DNA of 61,167 bases from Nitrospirota bacterium (GTDB lineage: Bacteria > Nitrospirota > Nitrospiria > Nitrospirales > Nitrospiraceae): the NCBI GenBank assembly GCA_030682135.1, contig JAUXQT010000019.1, positions 1 to 61,167 of the forward strand, read 5' to 3'. Below the pieces are notes generated by a model, which saw only the letters and a list, made by a program, of their open reading frames with translations, searched no databases and had not been told where the DNA came from. The position numbers were made by a program, and so were the translations under genes. Of this stretch, positions 42,247 through 51,186 are shown one piece after another; within the stretch, counting starts at the first letter, position 1, and every line of letters begins with the position of its first letter.

Positions 42247-43768
42247 AGGTGGTTACGAAGGTGTGGCTCTCTTTCGGTTCAGCCGCCAGCCTGGCCACAG
42301 CCAGCGCGACACAGAGCGCAATGTGGTATCCCTCCGACCGGGACGCGACCGCCCGGCGGTAGGTGGGATGGCCCTGATTGATCACCACGGAGGACTCGAT
42401 CAAGCGTCCCAGCTCAGGATCGTCGGGGCGCGACTCAAAGCGAAGCTCAAGGCCGTAGCGCATCGGGCGCGAGCGGCGTGACTTCCCCGGCGCCGGCATG
42501 CCGCCAGGCAAAGCCGGGCTTGCGCTAAACGGCTCAGGACCTTGCGACGGCTGGCCCTCCGATTCTTGTGGCAGCGGCGGCTCGACCGGCGCATCGCCGC
42601 TTCGATCGGTCTGCGTCGACACCGATGCGGTCACGAAGGCTTGTCCTTCTCCTTGTTCCCCGCGAGGGCCGATCGGCAAGGTTTTTTGCCCTCCGGCTTT
42701 CCGTTCGACGAGCGAAATCAGCAACGGAAACTCCTCGGACAATTCTCCCAGCACCTGTTCGAGATCGCGCTCCAGCGGTCTGATCGACCGCCGTTTCGCC
42801 ACGTCGGTCGGCTCGCGCGTGTCTCCCCACTCGGCCAGCTGGCGCGCCACCGCCTCTTGAATCGTTTTCCGATACGCCAGAAACAGCGCGCCTCTCGCCC
42901 CGGTACGGACAAAATCTCCCTTGTTGAGCGTGAGCGCAGCGGCAAGGTCCGGAACCTCGATCAAGCCTCCGATGCGATCCGGCGTGGAGGGTGTCAACCC
43001 GAGCCAATCCCAGCCCTGCTTAATGACCTTCCCGAACGTGCTGATGGCGATCCCTTGCGCCTCTTCGGCAAGAGGCGTCTCGGCGCGAGTGAGATATCCG
43101 CGCACGCTCGGCTTTCGCTTCCTGGCAAGACACACGGCAAGCCGGGCGACCGCTCCCTCTCGACACGGCTCCTTTTCCAACGGCGAACCGTTCACGACAA
43201 AGACAATCCCCTCGGGATACTGCTCACGCAACACCTCATCAAACGCAGGATCGAGCAACGGACGGTAACAGCGTCGCAATGTGGCTTCGATGAAACCCGC
43301 GTCGAGCAGGGGAGACAGACCGTTCTGAAGCTGCAACTTGACCGCCGTACCCCGGTCCCCCACCAATCCCAATGGAGGCATCCATTTCCAGGGAGCCTTG
43401 TGCCGCCCAGCCAGAAACCATCGCGTGGCGATATGCTGCGCCTGCCGCCTGGTTTCGGTGATCACCTCCTCGCAGATCAAGAGGCTCAGCTTAATGCCGA
43501 CTCCGGCAAAGCCGATCCCCTGCCCGCGCTGCTTGGCGCTGGTCGCCAGGTCGTGATAACGGATCAGATCCTTCCGCTGCATCCCTGCGCCGTCATCGAC
43601 CACCGTCAGGCTCATCTGCGCGGCGTCGGGCATGAACCGGATATGGCGCGCGCCCGAATCCAAACTGTTGGCAACGATCTCCGTGATGATCGTTTCTTCC
43701 AATGCGCCGGGATACGCATCGCGGAGATCTTCGAGCAAGTGAAGCAGATCGACCCTGGTTTCTCCCAT
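42185..43768 (-). CDS. GHKL (HSP90/MORC-like) ATPase-domain protein
   Basis: About 527 residues. The Bergerat ATP fold is clear: N-box ITEIVANSLDSGARHI, G1 VVDDGAGMQ, G2 GIGFAGVGIKLSLL. The layout resembles HSP90, MutL and MORC proteins and not histidine kinases (no H-box). The region from about 370 to 440 is a Pro/Ser/Gln-rich linker, and the last 90 residues form a separate helical part. There are no neighbours of related function and the partner is unknown. The start is the ATG at 43768; an in-frame GTG lies nine bases upstream. It is divergent from ubiE with overlapping starts of their open frames. Confidence 0.8.
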   Translation of the reverse strand: MGETRVDLLHLLEDLRDAYPGALEETIITEIVANSLDSGARHIRFMPDAAQMSLTVVDDGAGMQRKDLIRYHDLATSAKQRGQGIGFAGVGIKLSLLICEEVITETRRQAQHIATRWFLAGRHKAPWKWMPPLGLVGDRGTAVKLQLQNGLSPLLDAGFIEATLRRCYRPLLDPAFDEVLREQYPEGIVFVVNGSPLEKEPCREGAVARLAVCLARKRKPSVRGYLTRAETPLAEEAQGIAISTFGKVIKQGWDWLGLTPSTPDRIGGLIEVPDLAAALTLNKGDFVRTGARGALFLAYRKTIQEAVARQLAEWGDTREPTDVAKRRSIRPLERDLEQVLGELSEEFPLLISLVERKAGGQKTLPIGPRGEQGEGQAFVTASVSTQTDRSGDAPVEPPLPQESEGQPSQGPEPFSASPALPGGMPAPGKSRRSRPMRYGLELRFESRPDDPELGRLIESSVVINQGHPTYRRAVASRSEGYHIALCVALAVARLAAEPKESHTFVTTFMTRWGEALEGPRPRAARRR

Positions 43769-43865
43769 GGCACGCACGCCTTTCGTTGAACTTCAGTGCG
43801 GAGAATCGTCCCGCAAACAGGGAAAGTCAAGACTTGCCGCTTCGTCGGACCCGCAGCCCTCGACC

Positions 43866-43895
43866 TTGACAATGATCGAAGACCGATGCTACCAA
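43866..43895 (+). promoter_or_regulatory. Promoter of ubiE/menG
   Basis: Consensus -35 TTGACA (43866-43871), 18-bp spacer, TACCAA (43890-43895), then only six bases to the ATG at 43902. Transcription should begin at or next to the start codon. Confidence 0.55.
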
Positions 43896-43901
43896 ACTTA
43901 C

Positions 43902-44684
43902 ATGGTTCAGGCTCAAACACCTCCCGCTCAGAAGGGGACCGACGCCCCGGCAGCCCCGCTTGCCGTCTCGACCTGGTCTGGTCAGGCCCGCGAGGATGCC
44001 GTCCAGCGAATGTTTACCGCCATTGCCGGCTGCTATGATCTCAACAACACGCTCTTGAGTTTCGGGCTCCACCACCGCTGGAAAAAAATCACCGCCTCCT
44101 ATGTCCCAGTCACGACGGGAGGTAGGGCTCTCGACGTGGGAGCAGGCACAGCCGATCTGGCTCTTTTGATTGAACCCCGCATGGGCACCAACGGCCGGGT
44201 CATTGCCTCCGACCTGAACCATGCCATGCTCGTTGAGGGGCTCAAGAAAGTCACCAGCCGTGGCCTGGGACAGAGAATCACCTGCCTCGAAGCCAATGCC
44301 GAACATCTGGGTTTTCCCGATGGGACTTTCCATGCCGTCACCACAGGGTTTTGCATGAGAAACGTCGGCAATCTTCAGCAGGCGGTCACGGAAATTCATC
44401 GCATTTTGCAGCCAGGCGGGCGGTTTGTCTGTCTGGAATTTTCCCGGCCCATCTTCGGATGGCTCCGAGCCCTGTACGATTGGTACTCGTTCCGGCTGCT
44501 GCCCTGGATTGGGACAAAAGTGGCGCGCGATACGACCGGCGTCTATGAATATCTTCCGGCCTCCATCAGGAACTTCCCGGACCAGGAACGGTTGAAACAG
44601 ATTCTCTTGGGTGCAGGCTTCAGCCAGGTAACCTATCGCAATCTAAGCGGCGGAATCGTGGCAATCCATGTAGCGACGAAGTAG
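43902..44684 (+). CDS. ubiE: Demethylmenaquinone/ubiquinone methyltransferase
   Basis: 260 residues of the UbiE/MenG C-methyltransferase family, which adds the ring methyl group in quinone synthesis using S-adenosylmethionine. Signatures: AGCYDLNNTLLSFGLHHRWK (family motif 1), SAM site ALDVGAGTADLALL, and RNFPDQERLKQILLGAGF near the C-terminus. In a nitrite oxidiser the quinone pool links reverse electron flow, and menaquinone is the likely product, but the sequence does not separate the two. I chose ATG 43902 because a TTGACA promoter sits directly upstream; the frame is open to 43767. Confidence 0.93.
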   Translation: MVQAQTPPAQKGTDAPAAPLAVSTWSGQAREDAVQRMFTAIAGCYDLNNTLLSFGLHHRWKKITASYVPVTTGGRALDVGAGTADLALLIEPRMGTNGRVIASDLNHAMLVEGLKKVTSRGLGQRITCLEANAEHLGFPDGTFHAVTTGFCMRNVGNLQQAVTEIHRILQPGGRFVCLEFSRPIFGWLRALYDWYSFRLLPWIGTKVARDTTGVYEYLPASIRNFPDQERLKQILLGAGFSQVTYRNLSGGIVAIHVATK

Positions 44685-44689
44685 GCATG

Positions 44690-44757
44690 AGACGAGAGGC
44701 AATGGGCAAGGCAACTTCCGCTCTTACCTCTAGCCGCTTGCCCCTAGCCCTGAGCCA
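44690..44757 (+). repeat. Heptad inverted-repeat element 5
   Basis: The left part contains GAGGCAA, TGGGCAA, GGCAACT. The right part, on the opposite strand, reads GGGCTAG, GGGCAAG, CGGCTAG, AGGTAAG. Shortest and most degraded of the set; it lies between ubiE and the radical SAM gene. Confidence 0.6.
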
Positions 44758-44760
44758 ACA

Positions 44761-46389
44761 ATGAATTCTATTTTATATATTTTTCTCCCCTGCAAGAAGG
44801 TCTATCCCATCGGGGTCACCTATCTGGCTGATTTTATTCATCGGCGCAAACCGGAGGTACGGCAGCGCATCCTCGATCTGTCACTCTTTCCTGACGCTCA
44901 GAGGATCAGCGCGGTCCGTGATGCGGCCACCGAGTTCAAGCCGGACCTGGTCTGTTTCTCCTGGCGCGACATTCAGATTTTTTCGCCGCATGAGGGAGAC
45001 TCCTCGCTGGAACATGCGTTTAATTTTTACTTTGCGAGCAACCCCCTCAAGCGGATTACCGCTTCATTTGCGGGGCTGCAACAGCTCTACCGCTACTACA
45101 GTCATATCCGGGCGGCACTCTCCTACCCCTGGTTGATCGCGAAGGAGTTTCCGAAGGCGCAGATCATGATCGGCGGGGGAGCCTTTACGGCTTTTGCCGA
45201 CCAACTGATTCAAAAACTCCCGGAAGGCACCATCGGGATTCTCGGGGAAGGTGAAGACGCCATTCTCAAGGTGATCGAAGGCCAGTCCCTGGAGCAGGAA
45301 CGTTATATTGTTCGGGAGGGAAAGACCGTTCGAAAAGGCCAGCAAGGCGCACCGGCTCTCCTGGATGCGCTCACCGTCGACTTGCCCTATCTGACTTCGA
45401 TCTTCCCGCAATATAAGGAATATCTGGGCGAGTCCATCGGGGTCCAGTCGAAGCGAGGCTGTCCCTACGACTGCGCCTTCTGCCTCTACCCTTATATTGA
45501 GGGAAAGCGGGTGCGTTATCGGCCCCCCTCTATGGTTGTCCAGGACATCTCTCAGCATTACCATCAATGGGGTGCCAGGCGGTTCTGGTTCACGGATGCC
45601 CAATTTATTACGGGGAAAGAGGCCTATCCCCAATGCACCGAGATTCTGGAGCGGATTCTCGCTGAGAAGCTGGAGATCGAATGGTCCGGCTATATCAGGA
45701 CCTCGCTGATCACCCCGGAGTTGGCCAAACTCATGGTCCGGTCCGGTGTCGGCGATCTCGAAGTCGCCATTACATCGGGGTCCCAAGAGGTGCTGAACGA
45801 CCTCCACATGGGATTCAAGCTCGAAAAGCTCTACGACGGCTGCCGTTATCTGGCGGAAGCAGGGTTCAAGGGAAAGGTCATCCTCAACTACTCGCTGAAT
45901 AGTCCCAAAGAGACCGAAGAGACCCTGCTCCAAAGCGTCGAATCCTACAAGAAGGTCGCATCGATCCTGGGTGAAGAGCGCGTGTTCCCCCTCATGTTCT
46001 TTTTAGGCATTCAGCCGAACACGGATCTTGAAGAACGGCTCTTAGAAGAAGGCTACCTCTCGGCCGGCTATAACCCCCTGATGCTGACCCCGACGAGCAT
46101 CAGAAAGCTCCTCTATAACCCGGCGCCGCTCAACTCCTTCATCGCCAAGGCCTGCCTCCGCGCCTGGGAGCGAAAAGATGGCAGCAGGGACCCGCGGAAA
46201 TGGACTGGCTCCCTGTCCCAGGCTCCGAAAGAATCAGGCCCCTATGCCGACAAGAGCCTGATCCGGGGGATCGAAGGGAACTCCGGACGCGACGCCCTCC
46301 TCTCCTTGGAAGAAATCCTCCGCTCCCGACAATCGCTTCGCGCCGCAAAGGATTCTAGCGGTAAATCCGCTGTCACACGGGGGGTCTAA
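44761..46389 (+). CDS. B12-binding-type radical SAM protein
   Basis: 542 residues. The N-terminal 190 residues resemble a cobalamin-binding Rossmann domain (VTYLADFI, DLVCFSWRDIQIF, IMIGGGAFTAFADQLI, GILGEGEDAILKVIEG), though no clear DxHxxG is seen. The radical SAM motif is KRGCPYDCAFCLYP (CxxxCxxC), followed by the usual barrel (FWFTDAQF, LEVAITSGSQEVL). Members methylate or rearrange tetrapyrroles, lipids and peptides. A second radical SAM protein and a PCP_red protein follow downstream, hinting at a tetrapyrrole-like or metallocofactor role. This is inference. Confidence 0.88.
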   Translation: MNSILYIFLPCKKVYPIGVTYLADFIHRRKPEVRQRILDLSLFPDAQRISAVRDAATEFKPDLVCFSWRDIQIFSPHEGDSSLEHAFNFYFASNPLKRITASFAGLQQLYRYYSHIRAALSYPWLIAKEFPKAQIMIGGGAFTAFADQLIQKLPEGTIGILGEGEDAILKVIEGQSLEQERYIVREGKTVRKGQQGAPALLDALTVDLPYLTSIFPQYKEYLGESIGVQSKRGCPYDCAFCLYPYIEGKRVRYRPPSMVVQDISQHYHQWGARRFWFTDAQFITGKEAYPQCTEILERILAEKLEIEWSGYIRTSLITPELAKLMVRSGVGDLEVAITSGSQEVLNDLHMGFKLEKLYDGCRYLAEAGFKGKVILNYSLNSPKETEETLLQSVESYKKVASILGEERVFPLMFFLGIQPNTDLEERLLEEGYLSAGYNPLMLTPTSIRKLLYNPAPLNSFIAKACLRAWERKDGSRDPRKWTGSLSQAPKESGPYADKSLIRGIEGNSGRDALLSLEEILRSRQSLRAAKDSSGKSAVTRGV

Positions 46390-46417
46390 ATCCCTTCCAC
46401 CTACCCCATTCGATACC

Positions 46418-46447
46418 TTGCATTCCATTTTAGGCCGGTGCTATCAT
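46418..46447 (+). promoter_or_regulatory. Possible promoter of the universal stress fusion gene
   Basis: TTGCAT (46418-46423), 18-bp spacer, TATCAT (46442-46447), giving a leader of roughly 95 nt. A TTGACA lies further downstream without a clear -10. Confidence 0.4.
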
Positions 46448-46547
46448 GCGCGTTCCTTGAGGCTGGATACGTACGTCAACCATTTGGTTTTTTTGACAAT
46501 TACTCTCGTTCGCCCTGGCCTGGAGGGCATCCGGAGGAGACTTTTCA

Positions 46548-48674
46548 ATGTATAAGACGATCTATGTGCCGGTCGATAACTCCGACCATTCCAATACCGC
46601 CGTCGACATCGGTGTGCACTTCGCCAAAGCCTTTGGATCGAAGATCGTGGGTAGCCACGTCTACGCGGCCAAGATGCACGACAAGCGCTTCAAGCAGATG
46701 GAAGCAGGCTTGCCCGAAGAGTACCACGATGAAAAAGAGCTCGACCGTCAGCGCCAGATCCACGATTCGCTGATTACCCGTGGACTCCAGATCATTACCG
46801 ATTCCTACCTCGACTACGTCGACAAGAAATGCGCGGAAAACAACCTGCCGATCGAGCGCCGCTCGCTCGAAGGCCGGAACTGGAAAGTATTGGCCGAAGA
46901 CATCAATACCAATGCCTACGAGCTGGTTATCATGGGTGCCTTGGGTGTCGGCGCGGTGAAGGACAGTGTGATCGGCAGCAACACCGAGCGCGTGCTGCGT
47001 CGGGTGCGGAACTCGGACATGCTGATCGTCAAGCAGACACAGCCCATGACCACCGGTAGAATCGTCGTCGCCGTAGACGGCAGCCCCTATTCCTTCGGCG
47101 GGCTCATGACCGGCCTGGCATTGGGCAAGGCCTTCAATATGCCGGTCGAAGCCATCTCCGCCTTCGATCCCTATTTCCACTATGCCGCCTTCCATAGCAT
47201 CTCGGGCGTCCTCAACGAGGAAGCCGGCAAGGTGTTCCGATTCAAGGAACAGGAAAAGCTCCACGAGGAAATCATCGACAGCGGCCTTGCGAAGATCTAC
47301 CAGTCGCACCTCGACATCTGCCGCGAAATCGCCCAAACCGAGAAGACCGACGTCAAAACGACCCTGCTGGACGGCAAGGCCTTCGAAAAGATCATTCAAT
47401 ATGTGCGGAAAGATATCCCGGCCCTGCTCATCGTCGGACGAATCGGTGTGCATAGCGACGAAGACATGGACATCGGCAGCAACACCGAAAATCTCTTGCG
47501 CGCCGCACCCTGCAATATCCTGGTGTCGAACCGGAAATATGTGCCCCCGATCGATACCCTGGCGGAATACACTATCGCCTGGACGGAAGAAGCCCTCCGC
47601 CGGATGGAAAAGATCCCGATCTTCGCCAGAGGCGTCGCCAAGACGGCCATCCATCGGTATGCCATCGAAAAGGGCCACACCATCATCAGCAACACCGTCG
47701 TCGATACCGCCATCGGACACATCCTGCCCAAGGGCGCGATGGATGCCATGCGCGCGCTGGGTGGCAGCTTAGATGCCGCCGGTATCGACCGCGACAAGAT
47801 GCAGGCTGACGAGTCCGTGGCGAAGGATCTGATGGGTTCGACGCTCAGCGGCATGATGACCGAGATCGTGGAAGAAAAGCCGAAAGTCAGTGAAGCGACT
47901 CAAGGCTACCTGGACCGGATGAACCAGGATTACTTCGTTTGCGACGGCTGCGGCTACATCGGCAAGGGCGAAACGCCCGTGAAGTGCCCCGTCTGCGCCG
48001 CCGGTGGCGATCGCTTCAAGCTAGTCGATAAGACCATCTTCGAAGCAGCCGCGAACGCTGAAGGAGTGATTGAAACGGATCTGGCCTACGATGACGTCCC
48101 CATGCAATGGACCAAGGATGCCAAAGAAGGCATCCGTGCAGTCCCTGCCGGCTTCCAACGACGGCGCGCCAAGGCCAAAATTGAAAAGACCGCTCGCAAG
48201 CTCGGCATGACCACGATCACGCTGGAATATGCCGCTCCCATGATTCAGGAAGCGGCCTCGGAAGACTACACCCCCATCTTTGCGAACAAGGGAACGGGTG
48301 CCTCGACCGAAGCGCAGGCGACCGTGGCTGCTGCCACGAACGGCGCCAACGGCGCGGCTGCCTCCCACGAGAATGGTCATGCAAACGGGAATAGCCAGGC
48401 AGCGGAACCAGTTGCCCCCGTCTCTCCCTATACCTGGTCGCCGGATGCGCAAGCCAGGCTGGAGCGGGCGCCAGAGGGATTTATGCGTGAATGTACCCGC
48501 GCCCTGATCGAGAAACATGCCGATAAGATCGGCGTCACGGCTATTACGGCCGAGGTGGCCAATGAAGGCATCGAGCAAGCCAAGGACTACATGGCGGATG
48601 CCATGAAGACCGGCAACCTGAAGGACATGATTGCGAACTTGACCGGTGCATCGAAGTCCGGGGCCAGCCACTGA
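46548..48674 (+). CDS. Universal stress protein / PCP_red / rubredoxin fusion
   Basis: 708 residues, strong GGAGGAG before the ATG. Two UspA domains come first (about 1-165 and 168-345), each with an ATP-loop (IMGALGVGAVKDSVIGSNT; IVGRIGVHSDEDMDIGSNT). Then three copies of the PCP_red fold known from the C-terminus of light-independent protochlorophyllide reductase (around 350-410, WTEEALRRMEKIPIFARG; 525-585, WTKDAKEGIRAVPAGFQ; 640-695, WSPDAQARLERAPEGFM). Between the first and second is a rubredoxin-like Cys4 iron site (CDGCGYIG, CPVCAA). An Ala/Asn-rich linker lies near 600-630. Probably an electron-carrying or sensing scaffold. Its stop overlaps the next radical SAM gene. Confidence 0.92.
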   Translation: MYKTIYVPVDNSDHSNTAVDIGVHFAKAFGSKIVGSHVYAAKMHDKRFKQMEAGLPEEYHDEKELDRQRQIHDSLITRGLQIITDSYLDYVDKKCAENNLPIERRSLEGRNWKVLAEDINTNAYELVIMGALGVGAVKDSVIGSNTERVLRRVRNSDMLIVKQTQPMTTGRIVVAVDGSPYSFGGLMTGLALGKAFNMPVEAISAFDPYFHYAAFHSISGVLNEEAGKVFRFKEQEKLHEEIIDSGLAKIYQSHLDICREIAQTEKTDVKTTLLDGKAFEKIIQYVRKDIPALLIVGRIGVHSDEDMDIGSNTENLLRAAPCNILVSNRKYVPPIDTLAEYTIAWTEEALRRMEKIPIFARGVAKTAIHRYAIEKGHTIISNTVVDTAIGHILPKGAMDAMRALGGSLDAAGIDRDKMQADESVAKDLMGSTLSGMMTEIVEEKPKVSEATQGYLDRMNQDYFVCDGCGYIGKGETPVKCPVCAAGGDRFKLVDKTIFEAAANAEGVIETDLAYDDVPMQWTKDAKEGIRAVPAGFQRRRAKAKIEKTARKLGMTTITLEYAAPMIQEAASEDYTPIFANKGTGASTEAQATVAAATNGANGAAASHENGHANGNSQAAEPVAPVSPYTWSPDAQARLERAPEGFMRECTRALIEKHADKIGVTAITAEVANEGIEQAKDYMADAMKTGNLKDMIANLTGASKSGASH

Positions 48675-50059
48675 TGGGACGGTCGCTGCCGGTCCTGAAT
48701 TTCCAGACGCTGGGCGGCACGCTCGGCTCTATTCAGCAACAAGTGACGAAGTTCATGACTCCGTCGTCCACGGCGCCGGCGCCGCACGATGGCAGGACCG
48801 TCGACGATTTCAAGCCTTACCTGCTTGCGCTGAACCTCACGAAGCGCTGCAACCTCAAGTGCGACCATTGTTATCTCGACGCGACGACGAAGTCAGCCGG
48901 CGGGGACGACGAACTCTCGACCGAAGAATGTTACAAGCTCATCGATCAAATTGCCGAGGTCAACAAGGGTTGCCTCCTCGTGATCACGGGCGGCGAACCG
49001 CTCGTCCGCCCCGACATCCTCGACATTGCACGCCACGCGGTGAAACACGGATTCATGGTGGTCTTTGGGACCAACGGCATGTTGATCAACGACCAAATGG
49101 CGAAGGACCTGGTCGAGATCGGCGTGATGGGCATGGGCATCAGCATCGACTCGCTCGACCCCCAGAAGCATAACCAATTTCGTGGCGTCCCCGGTGCATG
49201 GGAAGCCGCGCTCGCAGGCATCGAAGCCTGCAAGAGAAACGGACTCGCCTTCCAGGTCCACTTCAGCGCACAGCCCATGAATTACCAGGAGCTGCCCGCG
49301 GTTATCGATTGGGCGCATCAACTTGGAGCCAAGGTGCTGAACGTCTTTTTCATGGTCTGTACTGGACGCGGCGAAGAACTCACCGATATTACCCCAGCCC
49401 AGTATGAAGAGGTGCTCGGCTACCTCGTCAACTGTCAGGACAATTATAAGGGCATGCTCGTCCGGGCTCGCTGTGCGCCGCATTTCAAGCGGCTGGCATA
49501 CGAAAAAGATCCGAACTCCCCGATCACCAAAGCGACCGGCTATATGGGCGGCGGCTGCCTCGCCGGCACCAACTACGCGCGCGTGACCCCCAACGGCGAA
49601 TTGACCCCTTGCCCCTACATGCCTCTGTCAGCCGGGAATATCCGCGAGACCAGCTTCGCCGATCTGTGGGAAAAGTCCGACGTCTTCAACTCCTTCCGCT
49701 ACCCGCAACTCAAAGGCAAATGCGGCGATTGCGAATATACCGACATCTGCGGCGGCTGCCGTGCGCGCCCCTACGTCGATCACGGCGATTGGCTGGACGA
49801 AGATGAATGGTGTCTCTACACGCCAAAGGGTGGCGAGAAGATCAAAGTCGCCTTCAATACGCCGGAAGAAGGCGATATTGCCTGGGATACGGACTCGGAA
49901 TCACGGCTCAACAAGATTCCCTATTTCTTGCGTGCCATGGTGAAAAAGGGCGTCGAAAAACATGCGCGCGAGAATAATATCCCCCTGATTACCATTGAGT
50001 TGATGGAAGAGCTCCGCAAGAAGCGCTTCGGCAACGACGCGCCGATGTTCCGGCCATAG
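48674..50059 (+). CDS. Radical SAM/SPASM protein with C-terminal PCP_red domain
   Basis: 461 residues. Radical SAM core LTKRCNLKCDHCYLD (CxxxCxxC), VITGGEPLVRPD and SIDSLDPQKHNQFRG. A SPASM-type auxiliary Fe-S region follows (GGGCLAGTNYARVTPNGELT, CPYMPLSAGNIRE, KCGDCEYTDICGGCRARPY). The organisation resembles heme d1/heme b synthesis enzymes of the NirJ/AhbD group. The last 55 residues are a PCP_red domain (WDTDSESRLNKIPYFLRAMV) like those in the protein upstream. The start overlaps the upstream stop (TGATG). The shared rare domain suggests the two proteins interact. Exact reaction unknown. Confidence 0.92.
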   Translation: MGRSLPVLNFQTLGGTLGSIQQQVTKFMTPSSTAPAPHDGRTVDDFKPYLLALNLTKRCNLKCDHCYLDATTKSAGGDDELSTEECYKLIDQIAEVNKGCLLVITGGEPLVRPDILDIARHAVKHGFMVVFGTNGMLINDQMAKDLVEIGVMGMGISIDSLDPQKHNQFRGVPGAWEAALAGIEACKRNGLAFQVHFSAQPMNYQELPAVIDWAHQLGAKVLNVFFMVCTGRGEELTDITPAQYEEVLGYLVNCQDNYKGMLVRARCAPHFKRLAYEKDPNSPITKATGYMGGGCLAGTNYARVTPNGELTPCPYMPLSAGNIRETSFADLWEKSDVFNSFRYPQLKGKCGDCEYTDICGGCRARPYVDHGDWLDEDEWCLYTPKGGEKIKVAFNTPEEGDIAWDTDSESRLNKIPYFLRAMVKKGVEKHARENNIPLITIELMEELRKKRFGNDAPMFRP

Positions 50060-50158
50060 TGCTGAGCCTTGAGTACTGAGTGCTGCGCGAAACATTTCAA
50101 CCATGAAACATCTGTCGGCTTACACAACTCAGCACTCAGCACGTAGGACTCAGAACTA
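50060..50158 (+). repeat. Heptad inverted-repeat element 6
   Basis: Left arm TGCTGAG, CCTTGAG, TACTGAG, TGCTGCG right after the radical SAM stop. Right arm, read on the opposite strand, AGTTCTGAGTCCTACG then TGCTGAG, TGCTGAG. It ends just before the next gene's ATG. Confidence 0.78.
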
Positions 50159-50162
50159 AGAA

Positions 50163-50675
50163 ATGGACGCCCTTCAAAGCATCGCCACCGACCTCAACAC
50201 CCTGATTCCGATCGTCAACCATTGGTTTCACCTCCTGTCTGCGGTGATCTGGATCGGGGGACTCGCATTCCTCGTCATGGCCGTCACCCCGGGACTGAAA
50301 CAGGCGGTTGCCAAAGAACAGATCAAGCCGATCACCGACGCGTTTTATCAGCATTACAAGAAGGTCGCCGGCATCTTACTCGTCGTCCTCCTATTTACCG
50401 GCGGCATCAACTTCCACTACGTCAATCAAGTCATCACCTCGCAAACCGGCAGCGGAATCCAACACCATGCCAAATACCTGACCGTCTTCTTCATCAAACT
50501 GTTTCTCGTCCTCTGCCTCCTGACACTCTTCCTCTATACCGTGATCTTCAAATCCGATGACGCGGATGCAGATGAAGAAGTGACCTACGAGGCGATTCCC
50601 TTTCAGCGCGCCGCACTCTGGATCGGTTTCTTCATCATTCTCTGTGCCGCTGCCATGAAGCATCTCCACCAGTAG
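50163..50675 (+). CDS. CopD-like integral membrane protein
   Basis: 170 residues with four membrane segments (HLLSAVIWIGGLAFLVMAV, VAGILLVVLLFTGGINFHY, FFIKLFLVLCLLTLFLYT, ALWIGFFIILCAAAMKHL). Conserved His residues at segment ends (NHWFHLLS near residue 20, FHYVNQ, IQHHAKYL, KHLHQ) resemble CopD/DUF4149-type proteins and could bind heme or copper. It follows the radical SAM genes after repeat element 6 and may act with them at the membrane. Function unproven. Confidence 0.75.
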   Translation: MDALQSIATDLNTLIPIVNHWFHLLSAVIWIGGLAFLVMAVTPGLKQAVAKEQIKPITDAFYQHYKKVAGILLVVLLFTGGINFHYVNQVITSQTGSGIQHHAKYLTVFFIKLFLVLCLLTLFLYTVIFKSDDADADEEVTYEAIPFQRAALWIGFFIILCAAAMKHLHQ

Positions 50676-51186
50676 ACTGCGTTCACTTTCAGCGCATCAT
50701 CATCTTCATCTCTCGCATTCTCTCTACGCCTGTATCCTCTAGGATAAATCGCGTACCGAATCAGATACGCCTCTGTACTGGCGGCATATCGTTTGTGCTC
50801 ACTCTCTAAACATCATCTACTCAATAACTTACAGCGTTTCGCTCTGAGCCTTTCCGTGAAGAGATCTCTGGTACGAGGGTTGCTGTAGTCTGGTATCACT
50901 CGATGTGAGAAATGAATGGCACGAAGCCGATGATCATAGGCTGGACTGTTGGCGAAGCGAATTGCCGGTGGGTCCCCACCCAAGAGGCATATGCCTCTCA
51001 CGCAGGTAGGACTACCTCTGGATTGTGCCCATCCGGAGCCCTCCCACTGCCACGCGCTTCTGCCATCAGGGCCGCGTCCTTCCCCTCAGGAGCGGCGCGG
51101 CCCTCCAGCCTGATCGAGACCATTAAGCACTTCGGAGTCTCAGGCCTGAACAGATCGAATCAACAACCTTGTCAGACAATAGACCG
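50676..51186. other. 510-bp intergenic region with four consecutive hairpins
   Basis: I see no convincing gene. Between 50967 and 51103 lie four dyads: GGTGGG/CCCACC (50967-50980), AGAGGCAT/ATGCCTCT (50983-50998), AGGTAG/CTACCT (51004-51017) and GGGCCGCG/CGCGGCCC (51069-51103). A CTCTAGGATAA sequence lies near 50738. This may be a structured leader or an operator array for the following ribbon-helix-helix gene. Confidence 0.5.
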
